This document shows positions 7,322 to 16,692 of a stretch of DNA of 64,000 bases, piece after piece (the stretch's first letter is position 1; the number at the start of each line of letters is the position of its first letter). Source of the stretch: Permianibacter aggregans. GTDB lineage: Bacteria > Pseudomonadota > Gammaproteobacteria > Enterobacterales > Permianibacteraceae. The stretch is taken from assembly GCF_009756665.1 (NCBI RefSeq), contig NZ_CP037953.1:3224001-3288000 (forward strand), written 5' to 3'. The notes below the pieces were generated by a model. It had not been told where the DNA came from and made no database searches. It saw only the letters and a list, made by a program, of their open reading frames with translations. Both the position numbers and the translations under genes were made by a program.

Positions 7322-7885
7322 GTGCAACGCGCCATGGCCGCGGAAACCGCCGAATCGATACCGAGCGCCGAGATCAGCGATGAGCTGATGGTCGCGCGCG
7401 CGCAGCGTGGCGATAGCCGCGCGTTTGAATCACTTTATCGTCAACATCATCGGCGCATTTATGCCCTGTGCTGTCGAATGCTGGTCGATCGGTCATTGGC
7501 CGAAGAGCTGGTCCAGGAAGCCTTTATCAATGCCTGGCGACAGTTGCCGAATTTTCGCGGTGACGCCAAGTTTTCCAGTTGGTTGCATCGCATCGCCGTC
7601 AATGCCGTCATTTCCTACCAGCGCAAAAACTCGCGCTGGTTGAATTGGTTGAAAAGCGGCACCGATGACATTCCGGAACAACTGGCCGCCGAAACGCCCG
7701 GACTGAAGCGCGATTTGGAAGGCGCCATTGCCGCGCTGCCGGATCGGGCCCGTCAGGTTTTCGTGCTCTGTGATGTCGAAGGTTATAGCCACGAAGAAGT
7801 GGGTGAATTACTCGGTGTCGCTGTCGGCACCAGCAAGGCGCAGCTGTTTCGCGCCCGCGAATTATTGAGAGGTATGTTGCAATGA
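7322..7885 (+). CDS. ECF RNA polymerase sigma factor
   Basis: 187-residue ECF sigma factor. Region 2 spans about residues 30-100 (AFESLYRQHHRRIYALCCRM, LAEELVQEAFINAWRQLPNF, then SSWLHRIAVNAVISYQR) and region 4 about 130-185 (IAALPDRARQVFVLCDVEGY, HEEVGELLGVAVGTSKAQL). GTG 7322 is chosen because AGGGG lies 7 nt upstream; ATG 7334 is an in-frame alternative. The downstream gene overlaps it by 4 nt (ATGA), the usual arrangement for sigma and its anti-sigma. The shared promoter motif before this gene and before the DUF4097 gene identifies a probable small regulon. Confidence 0.93.
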   Translation: MQRAMAAETAESIPSAEISDELMVARAQRGDSRAFESLYRQHHRRIYALCCRMLVDRSLAEELVQEAFINAWRQLPNFRGDAKFSSWLHRIAVNAVISYQRKNSRWLNWLKSGTDDIPEQLAAETPGLKRDLEGAIAALPDRARQVFVLCDVEGYSHEEVGELLGVAVGTSKAQLFRARELLRGMLQ

Positions 7886-8430
7886 GCCACGAGCAAAAGC
7901 CAAACGATGCGCAACCGGAATGGTTGCAGCAAGCCCTGCGCGAGTTGCCAAAAGAGATGGCTCCTGAGCGCGATTTATGGCCAACGATTGCCGGGCAAAT
8001 CGAGGCACAATCCGAAATCCGCGTGCAGCAACCGCGTCGCCGTTTTCCATATGCCATAGCGGCGAGCGTGTTGATTACCGGTGCCGCCTTATTGTTCAGC
8101 TATCAGAATTACCAGCAACGGCTGGCCACCGAAGCGCGTCTTGCCGATGCTGAGCAAGTGCTGCAGCAGGTCGAGTCGCCGTATCAATATGCGCGTGTCA
8201 GCTATCGCGAACAGTGGCCGGAACTGAAGCAATACCTGTCACCGGAAACCGCAGAAGTGATTGAAAAGAATCTGCAAATGATTCGTACAGCGCAGAGCGA
8301 AATTGAACAAGCACTGAAGAAAGAACCGAACAGTGTTGAGCTGCAACAACTGCTGCATCAATCGCTGAACCAGGAATTGAATGTCTATCGCAAAGCCGAA
8401 AAAGCAGCGCGTCATTCACCATTGATTTAA
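7882..8430 (+). CDS. Putative single-span anti-sigma factor
   Basis: 182-residue protein overlapping the sigma gene by 4 nt. Residues 1-55 are polar (ALRELPKEMAPERDLWPTI resembles the N-terminal helix of many anti-sigma domains), residues about 56-75 form one transmembrane helix (AIAASVLITGAALLFSY), and the remainder is a Gln/Glu-rich, mostly helical periplasmic part likely to form a coiled coil. There is no zinc HxxxCxxC motif. Anti-sigma function is inferred from operon position, topology and size; the sequence family itself I do not recognise beyond this. Confidence 0.7.
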   Translation: MSHEQKPNDAQPEWLQQALRELPKEMAPERDLWPTIAGQIEAQSEIRVQQPRRRFPYAIAASVLITGAALLFSYQNYQQRLATEARLADAEQVLQQVESPYQYARVSYREQWPELKQYLSPETAEVIEKNLQMIRTAQSEIEQALKKEPNSVELQQLLHQSLNQELNVYRKAEKAARHSPLI

Positions 8431-8457
8431 ACCGATTGCCATCGTGTTGCGTCTGAG
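8430..8457 (+). promoter_or_regulatory. Second AACC-N17-GTCTGAG promoter, before the DUF4097 gene
   Basis: AACC 8430-8433, 17 nt, then GTCTGAG 8451-8457, preceded by C exactly as in the copy at 7265-7292. It starts in the stop codon of the anti-sigma gene and would give an RNA starting about 30 nt before the DUF4097 start codon, making that gene a probable target of the upstream ECF sigma factor. Confidence 0.55.
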
Positions 8458-8492
8458 TAATCAAGGGCAACGAAAGTGATAGAAGGTGTGAT

Positions 8493-9368
8493 ATGAAAAC
8501 GTTAATTGTCAGTGCTCTGTGTCTGATTGCCGGTAGTGTATTGGCTGGCGAGAAGGTTGATAAGTCTCTGGATGCCGCTGCCGATGGCGTCATCGAAGTC
8601 GAAGTGGTCCGTGGTGAGGTGACCATTGAGGGCTGGGATAAAAATGTTGTGCAAGTCGTCGGCACGCTGGATGACCGTAGTGAGAAGCTGATTTTCGAGC
8701 GCAGCGGGAAAACCATTCGCATCGAAGATGATGTGCCGAACAATCTGAACTCCGGTGAAGGAACCAAATTGACGATCAAGGTGCCGCGTCAATCGTCTCT
8801 GAATGTCGATGTGGTCAGCGCCGATTTGAATGTATCGCAAGTGAAAGGTAAATCAGAGCTGTCAACGGTCAGTGGCGATTTGCGTGCGACCGATTTGGGT
8901 GAAGAGGTTGATCTGAAGTCGGTCAGCGGCGATGTCAAGTTGAAAGGTGCCGGCAAGATCCTGACAATTGGCTCGGTATCCGGTGATGTGCATGCTGATG
9001 TCTCGGCCGAGCGAATCAATGGCGAAACGGTGTCAGGTGATTTGATTATCACCAGCGCTGGCCGCGTCAGCCGTGCCAACCTGGAAAGCGTTTCCGGTGA
9101 TGTGAAATTGGATGCAGCATTGGCCGATGATGTCGAGCTTGATGCGGAAACCGTTAGTGGCGATATCACCATCACCGCGATTGGTGCCGTCAATGCCCGC
9201 TTGCGTATCGAAACCGGTCCTGGCGGCGACATCACCAACCGCCTGACCGACGATAGACCGAGCCGCTCGTTTATCAACTCGAACAGCCTGGATGTCAAAG
9301 TGGGTTCTGGTCGCGGTCAGTTCAAAATGGAAACGGTCAGTGGCGATATTACGCTGCAGAAGAAATAA
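8493..9368 (+). CDS. Secreted DUF4097 beta-solenoid protein
   Basis: 291-residue exported protein of the DUF4097 (putative adhesin) family. An 18-residue signal peptide (TLIVSALCLIAGSVLA) is followed by a short beta domain and then a right-handed repeat in which the tetrapeptide VSGD recurs seven times at intervals of about 18-22 residues (TVSGDLRA, SVSGDVKL, SVSGDVHA, TVSGDLII, SVSGDVKL, TVSGDITI, TVSGDITL). The repeats imply a parallel beta-solenoid; no catalytic residues are evident. It follows the sigma/anti-sigma pair by 62 nt and has its own ECF-type promoter. In many bacteria DUF4097 genes sit beside ECF or anti-sigma genes, so an envelope-stress role is likely but unproven. Confidence 0.9.
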   Translation: MKTLIVSALCLIAGSVLAGEKVDKSLDAAADGVIEVEVVRGEVTIEGWDKNVVQVVGTLDDRSEKLIFERSGKTIRIEDDVPNNLNSGEGTKLTIKVPRQSSLNVDVVSADLNVSQVKGKSELSTVSGDLRATDLGEEVDLKSVSGDVKLKGAGKILTIGSVSGDVHADVSAERINGETVSGDLIITSAGRVSRANLESVSGDVKLDAALADDVELDAETVSGDITITAIGAVNARLRIETGPGGDITNRLTDDRPSRSFINSNSLDVKVGSGRGQFKMETVSGDITLQKK

Positions 9369-9391
9369 CTCGGCGAGTATCGCTGAGAAAT

Positions 9392-9416
9392 AAAAACCCG
9401 CTTCGGCGGGTTTTTT
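9392..9416. terminator. Bidirectional intrinsic terminator
   Basis: AAAAACCCGC-TTCG-GCGGGTTTTTT, a GC stem with a TTCG tetraloop flanked by an A-run and a T-run, lies between convergent genes and can stop both the DUF4097 gene and the leftward patatin gene. Confidence 0.93.
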
Positions 9417-9444
9417 ATTGACGGCGTTGGCGCACTGACACCGC

Positions 9445-10359
9445 TTATTTTTCCAGATGTTTTTTTAACTCTTCGTGCTTGGCCATCGTCGTTTGATAAC
9501 CCACCGCAATCGCCTCTTCGGCTCGATGCAACTCCATCAATCCGAAATGGGAAAGATCTGGGCAGATCAACCAGTCGGGCGCATCCTGCTTCAAACGCTG
9601 ACGGGTGATTTGCGTTTGCATGATGTTGACCGAGTTGGCGATGGTATCGACGATACCGGGGGCGGGATCGCGCGTGGTCCATTGATCCAGTTTTTTCAGT
9701 GGTTCGCGCATCAGGTTGGTCAGTAAAGGCCATTTGATCGCCGACTCCGGTTCCGGTTGATCGAGTTTGCGCCGATGCATCGGCTCATTTTTCTTGAAAT
9801 GCTTGCCGACGATACCTTCGTTCAGATTGACGGCGATAATAAAATCCGCACCCAGTTCGCGACAAACCGATACCGGCACCGGATTGACCAAGCCGCCATC
9901 GACCATCCATTGCTCGCCGATTTGCAGTGGCGGGAACACGCCGGGCAGTGACAGTGACGCCCAAACGGCTTCGGTCAAATCACCTTCATCGAAAATAACT
10001 TCCTCGCCGTGCATCAATGTGGTGGCGACACTGGCGAAACGCAGCGGCAAGTGCTCGATGCGCGATTGATTGCAGACATACTCGGCCAGAAATTCGCGAA
10101 AGCGGGTGCTGTTGATAAAGCCGTTCATTGAGAAATTGAATTCAAAAAAGCGGGCGATTTCCAGCCGGGTCAAACTGCACGCCCAGCGTTCGAGTTTATC
10201 GAGACGACGGGTCGCGTAGGCGGCGCCAATCAAGGCACCGGCCGATGAGCCACAAACGATTTCTACGTCAATATTGAGCTCATTCAGTGCTCGCAGCACA
10301 CCGATATGGGCCCAACCGCGAGAAGAGCCGCTACCGAGTGCCAACCCGATTTTTTTCAT
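9445..10359 (-). CDS. Patatin-like phospholipase (RssA-like)
   Basis: 304-residue serine acyl hydrolase of the patatin/RssA family. Seen: the oxyanion motif GLALGSGSSRGWAHIGVL at the N-terminus, nucleophile elbow GSSAGALIG with Ser near residue 39, and the catalytic Asp in MVDGGLVNPVPVSV. There is no signal peptide, so it is cytosolic. E. coli RssA is the nearest characterised sequence type but its substrate is not settled. ATG 10359 starts directly with KKIGLALGSG, as in the family. It is monocistronic between the terminators at 9392-9416 and 10438-10463. Confidence 0.92.
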   Translation of the reverse strand: MKKIGLALGSGSSRGWAHIGVLRALNELNIDVEIVCGSSAGALIGAAYATRRLDKLERWACSLTRLEIARFFEFNFSMNGFINSTRFREFLAEYVCNQSRIEHLPLRFASVATTLMHGEEVIFDEGDLTEAVWASLSLPGVFPPLQIGEQWMVDGGLVNPVPVSVCRELGADFIIAVNLNEGIVGKHFKKNEPMHRRKLDQPEPESAIKWPLLTNLMREPLKKLDQWTTRDPAPGIVDTIANSVNIMQTQITRQRLKQDAPDWLICPDLSHFGLMELHRAEEAIAVGYQTTMAKHEELKKHLEK

Positions 10360-10437
10360 CGCTTTACGGCAACAATTTCAATGGTCATAGCGAAAACCAT
10401 AACACGTCGCCACGGGTTTGGTTGCCAAACATCACGC

Positions 10438-10463
10438 AAAAAAACGGCGCCATGCTGGCGCCG
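10438..10463 (-). terminator. Intrinsic terminator of hppA
   Basis: Read leftwards, CGGCGCCA-GCA-TGGCGCCG is followed by seven T residues. It lies 25 bp after the hppA stop. Confidence 0.9.
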
Positions 10464-10488
10464 CTCTCTTGGTTGCTAATCGCGTTAA

Positions 10489-12570
10489 TCAGACAATCAG
10501 CGGCACAATCAGCAGCGCCACGATGTTGATGATCTTGATCAGCGGGTTAACGGCTGGGCCAGCGGTATCCTTGTACGGGTCGCCGACGGTATCGCCGGTA
10601 ACGGCGGCTTTGTGCGCGTCCGAACCTTTACCACCGAAATTGCCATCCTCGATGTATTTCTTGGCGTTATCCCAAGCGCCACCACCGGTGGTCATCGAAA
10701 TTGCGACGAACAGGCCAGTAACGATCGTGCCCATCAGCACACCGCCGAGCGCGCGTACACCGGCGCCATCGCCCATCAGGTAGTTGAGCGCAAATGCCGT
10801 AACGACAGGCACCAGCACCGGCAGCAAGCTGGGAATCATCATTTCTTTGATCGCGGCTTTGGTCAGCAAATCCACGGCGCGGGAATAATCCGGCTTGGCG
10901 GTGCCTTCCATGATGCCTTTGATTTCCTTGAACTGACGGCGCACTTCCAGCACCACCGAGCCGGCCGAACGACCAACCGCTTCCATCGCCATCGCGCCGA
11001 ACAAATACGGCACCAGACCGCCGATAAATAGGCCGATGATCACCGCTGGATCGCTAAGCGAGAACGTAAACGTGTTACCTACTGCTTCCAGCGCATGGGT
11101 AAAGTCGGCGAACAATACCAGCGCGGCCAGACCGGCCGAGCCAATCGCATAACCTTTGGTCACCGCTTTGGTGGTGTTGCCAACGGCGTCCAGTGGATCG
11201 GTGACGTTGCGTACATCCGATGGCAGCTCGGCCATTTCGGCGATACCGCCAGCGTTATCGGTGATGGGGCCATAGGCATCGAGCGCGACGATGATGCCGG
11301 CCATTGACAACATCGAGGTGGCGGCAATGGCGATACCGTACAATCCGGCCAACGCGTACGACGCCCAAATGGAAGCGCAAACTGACAGCACCGGCCAGGC
11401 GCAAGATTTCATCGAAATGCCGATGCCAGCGATGATATTGGTGGCATGACCGGTCGTTGAGCTTTCCGCGACATGACGTACCGGAGGGAAATCGGTGCCG
11501 GTGTAGTATTCGGTGATCACCACCATCAAGCCGGTTAGGGCCAGACCAACCACTGCCGACAAGAACAGGCGCAGGTTACCGCCATCGGCTACACCGAGCG
11601 CCGCATTCAGTGCAGCGGCGTCTTTGAACACGTAGTCGGTGATATACCAGAACGCGGGCAGCGCAATGACGCCAGCAACGATCAGGCCTTTGTACAGCGC
11701 CGTCATGATCTTCTGACCCTGACCGGCTTTGACGAAGAACGCCCCAACGATGCTGGCGATTATCGAAAAGCCACCCAGCGCCAACGGATAGACGACTGCT
11801 TCTGCACCGACACCGGCCAGCATCAGCGAGCCGAGCAACATCGTAGCGACGATGGTGACCGCGTAGGTTTCGAACAAGTCGGCGGCCATACCGGCGCAAT
11901 CGCCAACGTTGTCACCGACGTTGTCGGCGATAACGGCCGGGTTGCGCGGGTCATCTTCCGGAATACCGGCTTCAACTTTACCGACCAGATCGGCGCCAAC
12001 GTCGGCACCCTTGGTGAAAATGCCGCCGCCCAAACGGGCGAAAATCGAAATCAGGGACGAACCGAAACCCAAACCAATCAGCGGGTGCAGCACATCGCTC
12101 AGGGCTTTGTCGCCAGCGCCGGCTTGCAGGAAGTAGTAGTAGCCGGCAACACCGCCTAAGCCTAAGCCAACGACCAGCATGCCGGTAATGGCGCCACCGC
12201 GGAACGCGACGTTCAGCGCGGCGTTAATGCCATGACGGGCAGCCTCTGCAGTACGCACGTTGGCGCGCACCGAGACGTTCATGCCGATATAGCCAGCCAG
12301 GCCCGACAACACGGCGCCGAGCAGGAAGCCAATGGCGGTCGGCCAGCCGAGGGCCGGAATAAAACCTATGATCAGAAACAGCGCGACGCCGACGATGCCG
12401 ATCGTCGTGTATTGCCGGTTCAGGTAAGCCTTGGCACCTTCCTGGATCGCGCCGGCGATTTCTTGCATGCGTTCATTGCCGGCGGGTTGGGAAAGAATCC
12501 AGCGGGTGGACCAGACGCCATAAATGATGGCGAGGCCCGCGCAGATCAGGGCGAAATAAAGAGGCGACAT
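10489..12570 (-). CDS. hppA: Proton-translocating membrane pyrophosphatase HppA
   Basis: Integral membrane H+-PPase that couples hydrolysis of pyrophosphate to proton export. From ATG 12570 (AGGAGA seven nt upstream) it is 693 residues with about 16 hydrophobic spans. The PPi-binding signature is intact: [21 protein letters not shown], followed by [21 protein letters not shown]. The later signature [18 protein letters not shown] carries Lys at the position that separates K+-independent enzymes (Lys) from K+-dependent ones (Ala), so this is predicted to be the K+-independent, H+-pumping type. The conserved C-terminal segment [10 protein letters not shown] and [22 protein letters not shown] is complete. 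A pyrophosphate-type phosphofructokinase is encoded 10 kb away in the same window, supporting use of PPi as energy carrier. Confidence 0.97.
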   Translation of the reverse strand: MSPLYFALICAGLAIIYGVWSTRWILSQPAGNERMQEIAGAIQEGAKAYLNRQYTTIGIVGVALFLIIGFIPALGWPTAIGFLLGAVLSGLAGYIGMNVSVRANVRTAEAARHGINAALNVAFRGGAITGMLVVGLGLGGVAGYYYFLQAGAGDKALSDVLHPLIGLGFGSSLISIFARLGGGIFTKGADVGADLVGKVEAGIPEDDPRNPAVIADNVGDNVGDCAGMAADLFETYAVTIVATMLLGSLMLAGVGAEAVVYPLALGGFSIIASIVGAFFVKAGQGQKIMTALYKGLIVAGVIALPAFWYITDYVFKDAAALNAALGVADGGNLRLFLSAVVGLALTGLMVVITEYYTGTDFPPVRHVAESSTTGHATNIIAGIGISMKSCAWPVLSVCASIWASYALAGLYGIAIAATSMLSMAGIIVALDAYGPITDNAGGIAEMAELPSDVRNVTDPLDAVGNTTKAVTKGYAIGSAGLAALVLFADFTHALEAVGNTFTFSLSDPAVIIGLFIGGLVPYLFGAMAMEAVGRSAGSVVLEVRRQFKEIKGIMEGTAKPDYSRAVDLLTKAAIKEMMIPSLLPVLVPVVTAFALNYLMGDGAGVRALGGVLMGTIVTGLFVAISMTTGGGAWDNAKKYIEDGNFGGKGSDAHKAAVTGDTVGDPYKDTAGPAVNPLIKIINIVALLIVPLIV

Positions 12571-13147
12571 CCAACGTTCTCCTAACAAGCAGTACCGAAT
12601 CGACACAGGAATCTTTAGTCAAAAGTATCCCGTGCCGTCTGCATAAGCACTCTCAAGAAGCGTTGGCAAACGAAAAGTGTTGTTCGGGCCTGGCCGAACC
12701 GGCACTTCTCCCTCCACCAATAGAGGCGACTGCTGAACAAGTCCGTAGGCTTGCTCACACACTCGCTTCCCAGAGCGCCTGGTTTTTATCTTTGAGTTAC
12801 CGGACCGGTGCTTCCGGCCGCAAGCAACTCGCTCGCTCCAAGGGGAAACTCTACTGCGTTCTGAACGGAGCCCCTCGCGTTCAGGTGGGGATCTTTATAC
12901 CGCAAATCGATGACAGCACCAGAGGCTTATGGGAAAAACGTCCAGTATTTTTCTGCTGCGAAGCACCAAGGTCGGGCCAGTAACCGACTGAACTCTCGAT
13001 AACGGCTTTACATACCGCGTCAGCATTCTTTACAGAAATTGCTGAGCAAAAACAGGAACTTATAAGAAAAACAGGAAGTTGCATGCGCGGTACAGGTTTT
13101 GCAGTGGAGGTTTACGCCTAATTACCCAACCCAATATTACAGCGCGG
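12571..13147. other. Intergenic stretch without a supported gene
   Basis: 577 bp between the divergent hppA and zinc-ribbon genes. It holds the hppA ribosome site (AGGAGA on the minus strand, 12577-12582) and presumably both promoters, though I cannot pick a convincing -35/-10 pair. A 106-codon frame at 12663-12983 starts with TTG, lacks a ribosome site and has an implausible composition; I do not call it. No RNA gene or strong repeat is visible. Confidence 0.6.
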
Positions 13148-13510
13148 ATGAACGAACCTAACGCAGCGTATAAACACTCCCCGTGGCCCGGCGAATGCCC
13201 GGTTTGTCGCGGCCATTTGATGAAGGTGCACAAGCGCGCTTTGAACGGCGGCGACCCGATTTTGGCGGGCATCAGCCTGGCCGGCATGACGCTGTCGCTG
13301 ATGGTCGGCGTTATTGGCCAGCACTGGGGTTGGCCGGTGGCGATGATCGGTGGTCTGCTGTTTCTGTGGTTAGGATTACGCCACAAGTCCGTTTGGCAGT
13401 GCCGTCGTTGCCGCAGCACCTTTCGTCGCCTCGAAGGGGCGGACCAGGAAACGCTAACCGAGGCTAATCCACAGGATTCGCTTCGTTCCGAGCGCTCGCA
13501 GCACGCCTGA
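13148..13510 (+). CDS. Small two-span membrane protein with split zinc ribbon
   Basis: 120-residue protein from ATG 13148. A CPVCRG knuckle near residue 17 and a CRRCRSTF knuckle near residue 94 flank two adjacent hydrophobic helices (ILAGISLAGMTLSLMVGVIG and WPVAMIGGLLFLWLGL), so both cysteine pairs lie on the same side of the membrane and could form one zinc ribbon. I do not recognise a named family. An upstream in-frame start at 13079 exists but would add 23 residues with no leader character. It ends 63 bp before the stop of the convergent histidine kinase gene. Confidence 0.6.
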   Translation: MNEPNAAYKHSPWPGECPVCRGHLMKVHKRALNGGDPILAGISLAGMTLSLMVGVIGQHWGWPVAMIGGLLFLWLGLRHKSVWQCRRCRSTFRRLEGADQETLTEANPQDSLRSERSQHA

Positions 13511-13573
13511 GTCGAACAATTGTGTGGACCGAAATGTGAATCGATAGTGCTGATTCGAAATGGCCGGCGGGCA

Positions 13574-15820
13574 TTAACGTGAGCTTGGCACTTCACTATT
13601 GACTCGACGCTCCAGCACCCGACGCAAGGTGGCAATCAGCGTTTCCCGGCGTACCGGTTTGGTCAGATATTCCTGCATTCCTGCGCGACGGGCATCATCG
13701 ATCTGATCCAGCGTTGCATGCGCGGACAGGCCAATAATCAACGGTGCGTCACGGCCTTTTTCTGCCAGGATCATCTGCGTTGCCTGCAGGCCATCCAGTT
13801 CAGGCATCTGAATATCCATCAACACGACGTCGTAACGTTTTTCGCGCACGGCGAATACGGCGGCCAGGCCGTTGTCGACGGCATCGGCTTGCATACCGGC
13901 CAATGCCAGCATGCGCATGATGATGGTTTGATTCACCAAATTGTCTTCAGCCACCAGAATGCGTGCCGCGACCGGCATTTTGTGGCTTTCTTCTTCGCTA
14001 ATCGGCGCCGCGCCCGCTGGCAGGAACTCAGCCAATACCTGCTTCAGGTTTTGTGCGGACAACGGCTTGCACAATCGGCGCAGCGGCTCACTGGCCAGCT
14101 CCGGCGTTTCTTCACCGATCCAATGCAGCCAAATCAGCGTCAAATCCGCTCCCGCTTTTTGTCGACATAAGGTCAATGCCTCTCCGCCAAATTTGCTGTC
14201 AATGATGATCGCTTTGGTACCTGCATCCGGCTCGAAATTGAGCAGCGCATTGACGTCGTTCAAACGAAGCAAACTGATGCCATGTGGACCCAGCTGGTAA
14301 TGCATCTGCTGTACATAAGGCACAAAGTCTGAGACAACGGCGATGCGCATTCGGGGTGTTGGCATGAAAACCGTCGACAGCGAATCTTCAGCGCCGGCTG
14401 GCAGTTTGAAACTGAACAGTGAACCAAGCGGCGTCGAGCGCTCCAACCACAGTTTGCCGCCCATCAGCCGGCATAAATCACGCGCCAAGGTCAGGCCCAA
14501 ACCGCTGCCTTCATGCCGACGCGTCGCCGAGGTGTCGGCTTGGGCAAAGGCATCGAATATCGATTCCTGGTGTTCCAGCGGAATGCCGATACCGCTGTCT
14601 TCGACTTCAACAAATAGCTGATGATCGTGCCAATCCAGATGCACATGCACGCCGCCGCGTTCGGTGTATTTGATGGCGTTGCCAATCAAATTGCCGAGCA
14701 CCTGCCACAGCCGTTCCGGGTCCATCTGAATCAGTCGTGGGGTGCGCACAGAGACCTCGACGGCCAAATCAATCTGCTGGCGGGCAATGGTCAGCGCGAA
14801 CACTGACAAATGCTCATCAAGCCATTCGCGGATATCGATGCTGCGATACTGGAAGCGGGCATGGCCGGATTCGATGCTGGCGACATCGAGCACGTGGTGA
14901 ATGGTTTCCAGCAGCGCCTGACTGCATTGCTGAATACGCTCGGCATACTCGCGCTGGGTTTCGCCGAGCGGCGTGTCGAGTAGCAATTCGGTCATGCCAC
15001 TGATGCCGTTCAGCGGTGTGCGCATTTCATGACTCATATTGGCCAGGAACCGGCTCTTGCTTTCGTTGGCGACATTGGCTTTTTCGGTAGCCGTGCGCAG
15101 CTCGTGCTCGACTCGTTCGCGTTCGGCCAAATCCGATTCCAGCGCCTGATTCAATTGCCGTAAATCGGCGTTGATTTTCTCCAGTGTGCGCCGCATCGTG
15201 AATGCCATCGGCACGGCAAAGGCCAGCAGCAATAGTGCAGCGCCGACTACCCAAGGCACCTGGCTCCAGAGTGCGTCGTCGATTTCGCTGATGTCGATAT
15301 CGGCGCCGACCACATAGCGCTGGCCGCCCGGTGAGGTTCGCGGCAGCAGCACGGTGCGGAACGTGCCCCAGCGATCGGTGTAGGTGGCATAAGTGATTTT
15401 GTTGTCGTGGTAAGCGTCAAAAAAGCCCTGATGCGCTTCCGGATATGGTGTCCAGTAATAACTGACCGTGCCGCTCTCGACGTCATCATCGTCGTAGCTG
15501 GACGCCGTGAAATAGATCAGGTTGTTTTTCAATACATAGGTGTAGAGGTAGGCAAAACCAGCCAGCCGGGCATGGCTGGACAAGGCTTCGAGATTGCGCT
15601 TGTCTTCGTCACGGGTAACGCTGGCGGCGCTGGTGGCGCGATCATGAAAATCGGCTGGCAGCACATCAGCGACTTCGGCGGCCGCATTCAACAGTCGCTG
15701 ATCAATGGTGTCGAGCGTGTTCTTTTGCAGAAAACGCAGCCAGATCACCGTGACCAGAATGACGCCGAGCAGGTAGATGATGCCTGCCGTCAATAACTGC
15801 TTGCGACCGCGATAGGCCAT
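13574..15820 (-). CDS. Hybrid sensor histidine kinase with receiver domain
   Basis: 748-residue membrane sensor. Order: TM1 (residues 11-29), periplasmic sensor region 30-187 with a Cache-like pattern (AYLYTYVLKNNLIYFTASSYDDD cut short here), TM2 (188-208), a coiled coil 210-255, HisKA with phosphoacceptor His264 (FLANMSHEMRTPLNG), HATPase with N box NLIGNAIKY and G boxes DSGIGIP and GSGLGLTLA, a receiver-like domain 491-600 that lacks the acidic pocket and usual Lys pattern, and a canonical receiver 619-735 with Asp669 (VVLMDIQMPELDG) and Lys721. It has no DNA-binding output and no adjacent partner regulator, so it probably signals through a distant phosphotransfer protein. Confidence 0.93.
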   Translation of the reverse strand: MAYRGRKQLLTAGIIYLLGVILVTVIWLRFLQKNTLDTIDQRLLNAAAEVADVLPADFHDRATSAASVTRDEDKRNLEALSSHARLAGFAYLYTYVLKNNLIYFTASSYDDDDVESGTVSYYWTPYPEAHQGFFDAYHDNKITYATYTDRWGTFRTVLLPRTSPGGQRYVVGADIDISEIDDALWSQVPWVVGAALLLLAFAVPMAFTMRRTLEKINADLRQLNQALESDLAERERVEHELRTATEKANVANESKSRFLANMSHEMRTPLNGISGMTELLLDTPLGETQREYAERIQQCSQALLETIHHVLDVASIESGHARFQYRSIDIREWLDEHLSVFALTIARQQIDLAVEVSVRTPRLIQMDPERLWQVLGNLIGNAIKYTERGGVHVHLDWHDHQLFVEVEDSGIGIPLEHQESIFDAFAQADTSATRRHEGSGLGLTLARDLCRLMGGKLWLERSTPLGSLFSFKLPAGAEDSLSTVFMPTPRMRIAVVSDFVPYVQQMHYQLGPHGISLLRLNDVNALLNFEPDAGTKAIIIDSKFGGEALTLCRQKAGADLTLIWLHWIGEETPELASEPLRRLCKPLSAQNLKQVLAEFLPAGAAPISEEESHKMPVAARILVAEDNLVNQTIIMRMLALAGMQADAVDNGLAAVFAVREKRYDVVLMDIQMPELDGLQATQMILAEKGRDAPLIIGLSAHATLDQIDDARRAGMQEYLTKPVRRETLIATLRRVLERRVNSEVPSSR

Positions 15821-15862
15821 GGCTGCGCCTAAAAGAGGTAGGAATAAGACCGGTTTTTAGCA

Positions 15863-15894
15863 CATTCCGGCCGCTTGGCAAACCGGCCGGAATG
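15863..15894. repeat. 11-bp inverted repeat after yadH
   Basis: CATTCCGGCCG (15863-15873) and CGGCCGGAATG (15884-15894) form a stable hairpin with a 10-nt loop. GTTTTATT follows on the plus side but no T-run on the minus side, although yadH, the gene it follows, is leftward. It may still act as a 3' stabiliser or weak terminator. Confidence 0.7.
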
Positions 15895-15918
15895 GTTTTA
15901 TTGCTTTCGCCCGCCGGG

Positions 15919-16692
15919 TTAACTGCGCAAACCGGTTCCGCGTTGCAGCAAGCGCAGAGCGAACAAGGTCAGCAAGATGACGCCAGCCAGCAGAATCAGA
16001 ATCGCCAAGCCGACGTTGACATCCGATTCGCCGAGAAAGCTGTAACGAAAGCCATTGACCAAATACAGAATCGGATTGGCCAGCGAAATATGCTGCCAGA
16101 TTTCCGGCAACCAGCTGATCGAATAGAACACACCACCAAGATAGGTCAGTGGTGTCAACACAAACGTCGGTACGATCGAGGTATCATCGAATTTACGGGC
16201 ATAAACCGCGTTGATAAAACCGCCCAGTGCAAACATCGCCGATGCCAGCACCACCAAGAGCACGGTCAGCAACGGATGTTTGACTTCGATATCAACAAAC
16301 ATCAGCGCCAGCGTGCTGACAATCAATGCCGTCAACAATCCACGTGCCATGCCACCGAGCAGGTAGCCGCTCAGTAACACGCCGTTTGATACCGGAGCGA
16401 CCAGAATCTCTTCGATGCTGCGCTGAAATTTCGCCGAGAAAAAAGACGAGACGACATTGGCGTAGCTATTGGTGATCACCGACATCATAACCAGACCAGG
16501 AAAAATATACTCGAGATAACTGTACTCACCGAGCGAGCCGATACGGCTGCCGACAAAATTGCCGAAGATCATGAAATACAGCGTCGTCGTGATCGCTGGC
16601 GGCAGTAGCGTTTGCGGCCATATGCGGATAAAGCGCGCCACTTCCTTGAACACGATGCTTTGCAGTGCAATGCGTGAGGCTGTAGACATCAT
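15919..16692 (-). CDS. yadH: ABC-2 type exporter permease YadH
   Basis: 257-residue ABC-2 permease with six hydrophobic spans, orthologous in pattern to E. coli YadH: FKEVARFIRIWPQTLLPPA at the N-terminus, LEYIFPGLVMMSVITNSY, SFFSAKFQRSIEEILVAPVS, and PLTYLGGVFYSISWLP near the C-terminus. It pairs with the ATPase gene just upstream, overlapping it by 4 nt (ATGA). The substrate of YadGH has not been established. Length is complete. Confidence 0.93.
   Translation of the reverse strand: MMSTASRIALQSIVFKEVARFIRIWPQTLLPPAITTTLYFMIFGNFVGSRIGSLGEYSYLEYIFPGLVMMSVITNSYANVVSSFFSAKFQRSIEEILVAPVSNGVLLSGYLLGGMARGLLTALIVSTLALMFVDIEVKHPLLTVLLVVLASAMFALGGFINAVYARKFDDTSIVPTFVLTPLTYLGGVFYSISWLPEIWQHISLANPILYLVNGFRYSFLGESDVNVGLAILILLAGVILLTLFALRLLQRGTGLRS

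Noticed and set aside
12663-12983. 106-codon frame between hppA and the zinc-ribbon gene
   Set aside because: TTG start without a ribosome site, odd composition, and no recognisable family.
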